Part shown: positions 32,848-44,200 of the stretch, piece by piece
Layout of the letters: the number at the start of each line of letters is the position of its first letter
Numbering within the stretch: position 1 is the first letter of the stretch
Position numbers and translations under genes: made by a program
Source of the DNA: Strigamia acuminata
Lineage: Eukaryota > Arthropoda > Chilopoda > Geophilomorpha > Linotaeniidae
DNA: 64,000 nt
Reading direction: 5' to 3'
Assembly (NCBI GenBank): GCA_949358305.1
Contig: OX442314.1
Coordinates: forward strand, 38,165,211-38,229,210
The notes under the pieces: model-generated
Told to the model about the DNA's origin: nothing
The model's input: only the letters and a program-made list of their open reading frames with translations
The model's database searches: none

Positions 32848-34900
32848 TTTCCCATTGGTAGAAAAATTAAATTAATTCATGGAATTGATTTCCCAGAGTT
32901 CCAAGAAAATGTCAAAATTTAAAATTCCAATCATTCTCGAAAATTCCGAGATTTCCACATGTTTTTCTATTGTTTTCAGGTCGCCATCTTGATTTTTTGA
33001 CAAAAAATAAAACTTTGACCAATATAAATGCCGAATTTTCTCCATTTCTGAAGAGAAACAACATTTTTTGAAAGCAAATAGAAATTTGTTTGGAACTAGA
33101 AGTTCTGAACCAGATCAAAATGGTCTGATTCCACAAAAACATGACTTTTGTGCTTTTCTAAAAAAGCACGAAATCATGTCTGTAGAACTTCGAAATTTTC
33201 AAACCAGTTAATTTTATCATTGTTGGCAACAAATAACAAAATCAAACCGCGCTAGCGCGCAGACAAACCGATTCTTGATGCCTCGCAAGAAGAAACAGAG
33301 GAAGAAAGATAAGAAAATAAAAAATAAAAAATTACAAAATACTGGGTGTTTTTTAATCTAAAAGACACTCAAAAAGTTCCAATTTTTAGCAGAAGGTTTT
33401 TCGCAGATATTTACACTACGGGGATATTGTTGCAATCTCTTCTTCTGCCCCAAGAGACCAACAAACGCGCCCGCTCACCCCTTTCGGAGACTCATTCCAG
33501 TCTGCACGAGGCTGCCTTTCGACAGAAACGTGCCTACACTGAGATGTCTGTTCATCCCAATGAAATGGTGTTTTTTGTGGAACAGTCAGTTGCACTTAAA
33601 GTAAAAAGGAAATGCATCTTCTGTCCCTAGTCGCCTTGGGTCCCACCCTTCAGCCGCCATTGTGAAGCCATATCGCCCTCCATTTGACGCTGTATACAAC
33701 CCGGCATTTGAGGTGATTATTACCGCTGTCAGGTGTGGAGTCCCAAGAAAACCATGAAAATCATAGATAGGGAAGTTTAGAGAAAAAGTAAAAAATGAAA
33801 AAGATGTAAAAACAACTAATTTCCAAATTACAGAGATTGCTCCAGACTGTGGTTCGAGCACAGTCCTTTAACAAACTGCAGTAGCCCAGAAATCAAGCAA
33901 GAGTGAATAAAATTCAGAAACAAAAGTTACAGGCTAGATTCCCAATCTTTTTTCAAAGCTGGTAGCTACCTGAACGCACAGATATCGTTCCTACGCCCTA
34001 ACGAACTCTCTGTACCATTTGAGCACTTCACCATCGGTATCCCCGTACCTCCGGCAGCTCTCCCTGCTGTCCGTGTCCCAATTTCAGCAACTCTTGGGTT
34101 AAATACGTTAACTTGCAGTTGCCTACCAACCAGTACACGGGACAGGGTAGGATTATGACCGATGTGAACCCGGATGAGCGCCTTGAGCAGCCACAACGCA
34201 ACCCATAAATTATGAGTCGCAACAAAAATCAAGGCAGTCTTCCCATGTGTGCGGACACTTCGCTGCTACTCGGGTCCAACTACACGCCAACTCACCGCAC
34301 GTGACTGTTCCCGCGCCAGCGACCACTAAGCTAGCAACCTGCATCCAAGCGACTAAACGTCCTACAAGAAATTTGGTGTCACTCAAAGCTCAGTTCAACA
34401 TCGCCTCCTCGCCCGGCCCATAATGGAACCAGTGATTGCAGCGTGGCACCTGGAATATGACCGCTTCTCCCCCGTGGGATTTGGTTTGCTGGTGGCCACC
34501 AGCGCGCCTCCTCCACGAATCGAGTTTGAATACGCTGCAGACTGTCCCATTACTTTTACTTGGGCTGCGCACCAAGAAATAGAAATAATAAAGAAGGTTT
34601 GGAATTATATTCCCCTCCCAACCACTCAGTTTTTTAGGCTAAGCTAGAAAGGAATAGAAGACCGTTGGAAAGTGTGGCTAGTGTAAGTCCCGGCTTGCCA
34701 GTACCCAGGCAAGCTGGACATGCAAAGCCACCAATTTTTGTCTGATCAGGGTCCAATGGTCAGCGATTAGCGGCCGTTTCGCCTGCTGACCCCCTGTCAC
34801 AATCATGACCAAGGAAATTTCCCCCTCTAGTTGAAAGAAAAAATTCATTTAATATTGTGCTTCGCACAATCAGTAAATTAGAATAGTATTCGCAAGAGAA
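32848..34900 (-). other. Unusually long 5' leader with antisense coding-like tracts
   Basis: About 2 kb between the primer site and gag. No long minus-strand frame is recognisable. On the plus strand several tracts look coding: around 33408-33600 (ARSPLSETHSSLHEAAF), 33610-33735 (VKPYRPPFDAVYNPAFEVII), 33967-34145 (PFEHFTIGIPVPPAALPAV) and 34423-34600 (MEPVIAAWHLEYDRF). They do not join into one frame and I recognise no family. Possible captured host or foreign sequence. Confidence 0.35.
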
Positions 34901-34924
34901 TTCAAAATCCTGGACGGGCCCACA
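34901..34924 (-). promoter_or_regulatory. Primer binding site, tRNA-Pro-like
   Basis: Two bases inside the 5' LTR the minus strand reads TGTGGGCCCGTCCAGGAT. This differs at three positions from the complement of the 3' end of a typical animal tRNA-Pro (TGGGGGCTCGTCCGGGAT). The tRNA sequence is from general knowledge; the host tRNA is not in the window. Confidence 0.55.
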
Positions 34925-34926
34925 AT

Positions 34927-35549
34927 TGTGAGTGTTCGGACGGACGCCACGTGGTCGGGGGAGAGCCACGGAGGCGCTGGACGCAACACACACGATAAAA
35001 CAAACCACGAAATACACGGAGACACAATATAGTTTTAGTTATGGCTTTATTAGATGTCTAGGGGTATGATTGTAGTGTCCCATAGTGTATTTCCCAAGGC
35101 GGCGGTTCCTTCGAACCGTCCCTAATCAGACCGCGTGGCACGGCGGCCATCGGCCGCCATGACACACGAGGTCGGTAATCGGTTTTGGGCCACGCCGCCG
35201 AAGTTACGGTTAACGTCCGGCGGACGTGGCGCAACTGGACGCTCAGGTCCCGGCGGGCGATATCATCGCCACGCCGATAGTTTGGGTTATCTCAATAGCC
35301 AGTTTTGGAGGCGGTCGCAACACGACCGTTCGCCTTGCTGGTTGATCAACAACTCTCTTGTCCCTACGGGGACCAACCACTTCCGGAAGGGCGACTTCCG
35401 GGGCCCGATCCTGCTTGACCAAAGGCCCGCAGCTCCACCTGGTTGCGGGGGACCGCAACAGGCTGCGCGAGATACGAGAGGCGCTGGAGCTGCGCCAAGT
35501 GCATTGCCGTTGCAGTGCAGCGACCCGTGCGCAGGGGCAGCTGGTCACA
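34927..35549 (-). repeat. 5' LTR (right copy)
   Basis: 623 bp, TGTGA...TCACA; by reading I saw no difference from the left LTR. Confidence 0.95.
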
Positions 35550-35553
35550 AAAG

Positions 35554-36027
35554 TTGCATGAATGTTTATTTGCATAAGAAACATAGGTGGCGCAACACGA
35601 CGTGCGTAACATGCGTCACAAAATATCAAACAGAAAGGAATGGAGTGTAAAACACTCCAATAACAAGATATTAAAACCCGATTAATTAATTTACACGGGA
35701 ATAGCAGTTTCCACCTATTGGGGATAATTGGCACAAATTGCCAGCTTAACCCTAATATCGCGAATATGTCTCTACTTTTTCTGCTCACATCCACAGCCAG
35801 TTGTGATCCCTTAGATACATCACACAAATATCGGTTATAAGTTTCTGATTTTTACGTCGCACGAAGAAGATCGTTGAGAATTTGTGTTTCGTAATTCGTA
35901 ATCAGTAATTCGTAATCCGGTACAGTCGAACAACTCGTTGCTACCGCTAAGTCCGCCATCAATGCATCGTCGTTGATCAACGCCAGCTTGTGCGATCACG
36001 CCAGTACCAGCAAGTCTATTGAAAATT
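35554..36027 (+). promoter_or_regulatory. 5' flank of GT49 B
   Basis: Shares with the flanks of A (21597-21931) and C (53480-53835) the blocks TTTCCACCTATTG, TTAACCCTAA, CACACAAATATCG and TTTTTACGTCGCACGA. Conservation of order in all three copies suggests that the promoter was duplicated with the gene; no core promoter motif stands out. Confidence 0.5.
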
Positions 36028-37507
36028 ATGAAACTACGTAGAATCGTACATGAATATTTATTTACAAATATTAAGAAATGGCAGTAGAAATAAAATAACT
36101 ATAACAAACTCACATGTACAAGCTCACATTAATCTTTTGGACTTATTTGATTGATATTTATGAAAATTTTTTATCTCTTCTAGTGTCCAGCGATCCTTCG
36201 TCGTTGGCCACTACCATGCGCCGTCGTGATTACATTCATCAGTACACTGACCATCTGCAACATGATCCACAACTCGGACGTGACTCATTCCTGCTCGACC
36301 GTCGGCCGAATGGACGCCAGCCGTCGTTACAAAATACACGATTTCCTAATAGTGGGCAAAAACTGGGGCCAAGTGAGCACGAGTCCAGTGTGTCTGGCCA
36401 CGCACACGCCCTTGGACGGATTGTCCACTCTGGGCGAAGTGGCCACTGAGTGGCAGGGCCCGGTGAGCGTGACCGTCTTCGCGCCCGACTATGAATTCTT
36501 CTTAGCTCTTCGTTACATCGCGTTCTTACAAACCTGTTTCCCAGCCGTCAACGACAACGTGTCGTTCCACCTGGTCTATCCCATCGACCGGCGCCCGGAC
36601 CCCAATTTTCGCGTGCACCACGAACCATTCTGGTTAAATTGCAATCAGCCGAGCAAGAGTTTAACGCGGGTCCTCAAACTGCGCCCGCTCTCGATGTTGA
36701 AGTGGCGCGACACGATGCTCTACCCGCAAAACCACGTGCACAACGTGGCCCGCAAGAACTGTCAGTCGCCGTACGTCTTCCTGATCGATGTGCACATCAT
36801 CCCTCGACGTGGACTCGCGCTCTCCCTCGCGCAGTTTGTGAGCAAACCCGACCTGTGCGCCCGCTGCGCGTTCGTGGTGCCCACGTACGAAATCGAAGAG
36901 AACCTTACTCAATTGCCATTGACCAAAAGTGATTTGATTGAGCTGGTGAAGAAACAGCAAGCGCAGCCACTCCACAGGGTGGTTTTGAAGTCTGATCAGT
37001 ATGCAACGAACTATTCTCGATGGGAGAAGATCCCTGAAGCGCGTAAGATGATGGCGGTTTATAGGGTCACCGAGTACGAGATGAAGTACGAGATGAAATA
37101 CGAACCGTTTTATGTGTCCGCGGACCCGGTGCCGCCGCACGACGAAAGATTCGTCGGATATGGATTCACACGTAGTTCTCAGGTACACGTTATCGACTGC
37201 TAAATCTTGAGGATTTTAGGATTTTAGACGGCTTACTGTAAAGCTTAATGTTAATTTAAAATGAGTTTTTAAATACTGTGAATAATAATTCTATTTGCAG
37301 GTCTACGAAATGGTGAAAGCAGGTTATAAGTTCTATGTGCTCAACAACGCCTTCGCTTTACGCAGAGGGTTAGTTGTAAATACAGCTAAAGCTTTATGGA
37401 GATCGAAACAAATTATGGATAATTGGCGTCGTTGGAATGGGTTTAAGAAAGAAGTTGCTGTTAGATACACCCCGCAATATACAGAATTTAATCCGGCAAC
37501 TGCTTAG
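36028..37507 (+). CDS. GT49 glycosyltransferase, copy B, metal motif altered
   Basis: Exons 36028-36045 (MKLRRI), 36184-37182, 37301-37507; 1224 bp, 407 aa. Close paralogue of copy A with the same signal-anchor and C-terminal blocks (EPFYVSAD, VPPHDERFVGYGFTR, KAGYKFYVLNNAFALRRG) and a longer tail ending YTEFNPATA. The metal-binding DxD, DVD in copies A and C, is DVH here (GAT GTG CAC, 36787-36795). In this family the DxD aspartates coordinate the metal-sugar nucleotide, so catalysis is doubtful, yet the frame is fully intact. Either a recent loss of function or a pseudoenzyme. Other changes against A include R to H in NHVHNVARKN. Confidence 0.85.
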
Positions 37508-38239
37508 GTGATTATCTACAACTAAATTTTATAATCATTTTTATTTATTATTTTTTCAAAGTTCTCTCATGAGCGGTATACCACCACGCCCACATCTGCC
37601 ACAACAGAAGAACGAAATAATATCAGTTTATCATGATAATTTCGAATTTCCTGTAATAATAATTTGTCAAATTTTAGGTTTTTATATTCATTTTGTAATT
37701 TCATTTCACGTACTTATATTTATTTTAATTAAAGATATTGTTGTTGTATTCCTTCCCTAAATGCCAACATTTTCGAAACAAATGGATAAATAATATTTCT
37801 TTGAAATATCGTATGTATTCAGTTGCTGTCTTCTGTTTGTTGATTTGATTTTTATACATTTCAATATTGATACTAAATATCGACCAGCAGCCGATATCGA
37901 TATTGGTATTGGTCACACTCTACAAAGAAGTGTTGAAAAAGTATATTGAGATAATGAAATGATAGATTTTATTCTACAGTTATGAATTGGAATACAACAT
38001 TCATTATACAACACTAGATAAATTTGTTTGTATACGGTTATAAGAAACATTACAAATAATGCGCGAATTTCTTGCATTTAAGATATTGTCATTACATGTG
38101 CTTACTTCCCAACTAAAAATCAATTACAACTTAATAATGAATTTAAAACGAGGCTTTTAAAATTTCTTAAAATTTGCAGTGAAGAAATTGGCTGGAGAAA
38201 AAAGTTTTTGTTTTGCGAATTGTTTTGTTTTCTTGGCAG
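37508..38239. other. 3' flank of GT49 B, then AT-rich spacer
   Basis: The first 290 bp are shared with the flank of copy A. The rest is AT-rich with no feature that I can support. Confidence 0.5.
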
Positions 38240-41200
38240 TTATATGTAATATTCTACAAGTGAAAATGTAGAGAGACCAGTGAAAATCCCAATGATTGAG
38301 AGACCGGTGAAAATTCCAATAATTGATCCAGTTTGGCAAAGCAATTTGATAATGTCCAGTTTTTCCACTTCTGCAATTATTTCTCGAATGTTGCTGGCAA
38401 TATTAAACTCATAACACATGTAGGTAGTATGAAATGTTTCTTGAATTACTGTCGATATAAACATTGTTTCTTCACAGGGGGCTGGGCAGTTGCAGTCTTT
38501 GTCTTTGCGAGGATCTGTCTTGAAGTGCACCTCCAAGTACAATTTAACGGTCTCTTTGGCTGTTTCTCTATTCAGGCAAAACGATTGGTTACTCGTTTCC
38601 ATAAATGGCAATCTAATAATTTGAAAATTTTGTATGAATATACGCGGAATTAAAATATATTGAAAATACATACTTGCAATTGAATGGTTGAAGGTGTAGC
38701 TTGGCTCTATAACACCTTTCTTCACATTCTGAAACTCGATCATTTGCTGCACAACGGTTTGTTGGAGTGTTTAAGCGAACCAACTGAAAGGAATAAACTT
38801 GCAAGTACTATAAAAGATTTTTTATTACAAATGTTACCGTTTTACGAGCAATGTAAATTTTAATGGAACCAACATTAGGCGAGTAAACTATGTATTTCGG
38901 ATGAAGAAATTGGTTCTCTGGTAGAATGAAGTTCTGGAATGAATAAAATAAACAAAATAAACAACTGAATAAGAATTAAAACTACCACAAGATCTCACTG
39001 CTTCATTCACATTCCATTTGTATTTGATGGGTGGATAGTAAACAAAAAAACGGTTTTTTCTTGGGAGATACGGCAGATCAACTGTAAACATCGAAAAGCG
39101 AGAAGAAAGGAAATGGAACGTTTGAAAAGTCATTAAAACGAGTATAAACATATTTACACTCGTTTTTGCACTACAATTACACGAATAAAAATTGATCCGT
39201 GTAAATGTCGTGCAAATAGGTTAAACAAAAACGGCCTTCACACAACGTTTTAATTTTCTTTACACAAAGTTTGTGCAAACCAACTATTTTGGCGCCATCT
39301 TGGATTTCTCAAATTTACACAAATTTATTTTTAAACTCGAAAATTGGATCATTTAACTTGAAATTTACACTATCAATTGCACTGGTCATTTAGTGCAAAT
39401 GACTTTTTGAATGCACCTACTGTTTTGAATTAATTTTTACTTTTCTTAAATTCAGTGCAGATTCCAAATACAGTTGACACAGCCGACACATTGACGAGAT
39501 CTCGATTATTTCTCAGATATCCCTATAAAAATAGCTATTTGTTATTGAAAGTAAAGTTGTGGTCATAGGTGCCATCTGGATTGTTTGAAAAGTGGTGCCC
39601 ACTTATGACCGTCTGGCCACCCTTGGTGACCTAGGTCACTCCACGGACCGCCTGGTGACCCCACGGCCGTCCCCCCTTGTGGAGTCGACTGGCCTAGCTG
39701 GGGAGGAGGGAGCTGAGTGGCGTGATGAGAGAGAGACGTGTAGCACTCGGGAGAGAAGTGTGTGCTGTATCGGTCCCAACGCCAGTAGAAGCAACCCTGT
39801 TTGCTACTGACTCTGCTCCTCTCACCATTCACCACGTTGACGCTCAGTAATATGGCGCGGTGCCTGTTGTAGCCTCCATGAGTGGTCACATTTATCGCAC
39901 AAGGTAAGTGCGGTAGAATGGTCGTCCAGAGTAACTGACCACGTCACCTATGGGACTCAGGTCCTGTGTGTGACAGGCCGGTTGCTGGTGTAGCGTGCCT
40001 AGCAGCAGGTGCAGCACTGCCACACAACAGAGATAGAGGATTCCGACCCCTAGACAACGGATTAAAGGCCAAAACCCAACAATCTGAAGTCCCTGTCTCG
40101 TTCTTACGTGAGTATGCGTCCCTCCCATTGTAGTCAATCTCCAGACTGCTTAACCTAAAGTAAACCTATCAGTAAACCTATCATAAGATAGTCGGCAGTA
40201 GCAACATTAACAAAAGGATCTTCAGCAGCTCCTATGGCGTACCATTGGAGCAGCGTCCTGATTTGCAGCCAATCAGGACAAAGGGTCTGCAAGTTGTCAG
40301 TTTGTGGCAAGACAGCCAAATCTGACAGTACAATTGCCAGTCCTAAGCGATAATAAGGTGAACGCGCAACCCATAGACAACTGCAATAAAGATTAAGAAA
40401 TCCGAAACTGCGTGTTTCTTGTGTTGTTCCTTATCGTGAATGGCGTACAAACACCCCATGGTCCTCCCCTGGCCATGAGGCAACCGACTGCCACGCACAA
40501 GGTTTACACAGGCACCACTTTTCACATAAGTGCTGGCACCCAAAATTTGTCAGAGAATGTAAAATTATAATTTATAATTTAGTTACTGTACTTTGAAATT
40601 TTTCTTATTGCGTTCAAAATTTGAAGAAACGTTCCATAATCTCTGAGGATTATTTGCAAATTTAGATGACGGATAGAGTAAATAAAAAAGCTTGTAATGA
40701 CGAACATCATCGTGTAGTTGTTCAGCTAAATTTTCCTTGGCTCTTACTATTTCTTGAGGTTCACGGCAATTGACAATGAGTGGAAACTGAATGATTTTGT
40801 CTCTGACCAAAAAAACTGATTTGACAATTGGATAATCAGAATAAGTATCGATCGAAGTATAAACAATGTAAGCCGAGATTAAAGTTAAGAGTAGTATTAC
40901 GATGTTATTCAGTTTATTTTTTTCCGATGTTTTCTGCTGTTTTTCTTGGATTACTCGAATTATTTCTTGTAAATTATTGTTCTTAGTTTTTCTTGTTTTT
41001 TCGTATTTGATGAACGGTAATTTGTAGATATGAACAAATATTTCGACGAGGGTCAAACAAGACATTCCAAAGTAGAGTCCGATGTTTCCGCCAATGTCGC
41101 ACAGTAAAGAGATTATGTCATAAGAAAATTGTTCTTGCAATGTCCGAATGTAATTATTCACAACAGAAACATCGAGGATATTCTCGGAATAGGGTATCGT

Positions 41201-44200
41201 GTCTAAGGATGTGCTCAGTTGTGCCACATCGCATAAATCAAGACATTTGCACAGTTCTATTGCATCAGTAAGTAGATCCACCAACTTATAGTGTTGATCT
41301 CTTACAACATTTTCCTCACATTCTGGTAGTTTTCTTGCATCGTAAAACGGATATCTAAGATTTGTTTTATTGATGTATATTTATAATGAATAAAAAACTT
41401 AGACAGTGCATACACTTGAACCAGTTATGTTATATAAAAATGGGTTGTATTTATTTGCACACTATTTATTCTTCCGTTTTAAAATAAAAATGATTTAATT
41501 CCGCACTACTTTTTTTCCACCTTTCGGATATTGTCACATTGCAACTTAGATAAGGAATTTGAGGTGGCCAAAGTCTAAGTCATCAAGAAATGGAGTTGTG
41601 GGTAATGTATCAGCTTTCGTGGATTATTTTGAAGATCACTACTTGAATCTGTTTGTTGGATGACATGTTGGTCAGTTCCTTGGCAAGCACTTTATACTTC
41701 ATTTAACCAACTGGCTAAAACACCATACGGGATGTGCATATTGATAAGTATTTGAGGCAAACTCAACTTGAGAATTGGCGGCACTTTGAAACATATCAAC
41801 AATCGTGCGGTCGCCTATGGCTCATTACAATAGATGATAAAAAGTCGGGTGAAGGCACTTTCACTTGGCCGGCTTTTTCTAAAACATGTGTGTAAGCACA
41901 TCATGGGCATAGCCATTACTGAGAAGCTGTTTGTAATAACCTTCAGAAACCAAAAAATTCTTCTCTGGGAGAAAACGAAACTAGGTCGACCATCTTGTGA
42001 TGATTACAAATCCGTATCTATCAATGTTCACAATAGATGGCGCTGTTTACCAAACGCGCGTAATTCAAACTCGATAAAAACTAAAAGCGTGATAAATAAT
42101 TATTTAGACACGGTGAATAAAATATAACTATTTTATTCGATATAAACTAAGTATTATTTACTTGACAATGTTGATTCTATCGAATCAATATCCACGTTAC
42201 TTACCTGTCGAAGGGAACCAATCGGACCCTTCCGGACCCCAACTGGGCCCATCTGGACATAGTCTTATATTAGGTCCGGACTAATGACCCACGAATCCAC
42301 CGATACGTACACGGATTGGCTGTTGCCAATTAGGGATGAGAACGGGACCGGGACCGGTCCCGGTCCCGCAGCGGGATTCGGGACGGGACGGGACTGGATA
42401 AATCTATTTCACGGGATTCGGGACGGGACGGGACTGATAATTTTTGCCTTATGCGGGATTCGGGACGGGACGGGACTTGGTGAAGTTTCATTTTATCATA
42501 TTTATTGATCATATTTGATCATATTTGATCATATTTGATCATATTTGATCATATTTGATCATATTTGATCATATTTGATCACATTTGATCATATTTTAAC
42601 GTTATACGCGCGTATTACGTTGACATTGTACGCGCATATTACGTTCTGGACTCGAAAAATCGGCACATTTCGGGACACGGGACGGGACGGGACGGGAAAA
42701 ATTTGGACATTCGGGACACGGGACGGGACGGGACTGAAAAAATTTGGACATTTGGGACACGGGACGGGACGGGACGGGAAAAATTTGGACATTCGGGACA
42801 CGGGACGGGACGGGACCCCAAAATTGGTCAAGTTCTCATCCCTATTGCCAATCTGGTCGTTTTACAGAACTATGTAAGCTCCAGTTTCTCACCCACTCAC
42901 CCCCCTGGCTTGATAACTGAACATTATTCATTATTCTCTATCGACACATCAGGCCACCTCAGCTCTCCACAGTTAGTATTCATTACTATATTGTTATTGT
43001 TGTTGTAGGGCCTTTTCGGGAAGACCAACCCGGTAATAGACATGCGCTCGCATGAAATGGTCCCGTAACGTTAGCTTGCTGTTCTACGGGACAGTTAGAT
43101 TTCGTACGGTGGCTTAATATAACGGTCATATACAGTACGACCTTGCTAAATGAAAGTAGGTCCCTCAGCTAACTGGCCTCAGTCCGCTGCAGGATGGCTG
43201 TTGTAAATGGCCCTCGCAGGTTCCTGTCGTTCTGCGATCGGTCCTTCCGCACGTTAAAAGTCGGTAAAGGCCTAATGCACAGGTAACACGCCGGGTTGGT
43301 AGCCCGTGAGCAACATCTTCAAGATGTTGCAATAAAATAACTACCTGGATAATGGTAATCCAACAGCAGTGGCTGATTAATATTTTACCCGGTGCTCGAT
43401 CAAAGGATCCCGCCATCGTAAGGCATGCTGGCGGATGGAGGAGTCAAATCCTCCCGCGATGGTTCTCTCAACCGTCGTGACGGTCCCCGCCCCATTGTAC
43501 CCTCCGGGTTAGTAACCCGTGAACAGGAGTTGAAAAACACTGTGTTAAACAAACTACTCGGGCATTGGTAATCCTGTATTGGCAATATCTTTTACACCGG
43601 TAAGTCCATAGAAATGTTTACCTAGTGGTTGGTACCACCGACAGCGATTTAAAGCGTACAATTAAATACTCGGCGCCTGATCACGAGATCTTGTCGTCGT
43701 AAGGCATGCTGGCGGATGGAGTCTCAACAACTCCCGCGACGTTCTCTCAATTGTCGTGACGGTCCCCGCCCAATTAATATTTATATAACAATTCATTTGT
43801 TATATTACTTTAATCACTTCCTTTTTTATTCATTTGAAATATGGAATATTCTGCCGAATATTCCTGTCGATGCAAAGGACTCTTCGCGTTATTAGATAAT
43901 CGAGCTGCGGACCAAATACGTCTCCGTAGCAATATTTGTGACGATGCCGCAAGTCAGCCGTATCCCTCTGGCTTCGCCCGGATCCTCAACCAGTTGATGC
44001 CGCCGTTTACACGCGTCAAGAACCCCCAATTTATGTTATTATAAGTAATAAATGTTATGTCACACTAAAATCGTAAGTTATGTCTCTTGATTCATATAGT
44101 TACATTTGTAAAGACTTCCGTAGCTTATCTCGGTTAGGTTGTTGCTAATCTTAGCAACGTCTTGTATAAACCGATAAATTATCTATCTCAAGGACTAATA

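Larger units (their letters stand above)
24769..35549 (-). mobile_element. Complete Ty3/gypsy-class LTR retrotransposon with three ORFs
   Basis: Two 623-bp LTRs in which I saw no difference (24769-25391 and 34927-35549) bound the element. Both begin TGTGA and end TCACA. A 4-bp target duplication (AAAG) is at 24765-24768 and 35550-35553. Transcribed on the minus strand: 5' LTR, a primer site resembling tRNA-Pro, a 2-kb leader, gag, pol by a -1 shift, ORF3, a purine tract, 3' LTR. The pol order PR-RT-RH-IN identifies the class. Intact frames and matching LTRs point to a very recent insertion, into the spacer between GT49 A and B. Older LTR fragments nearby show the family has been here before. 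Confidence 0.95.
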
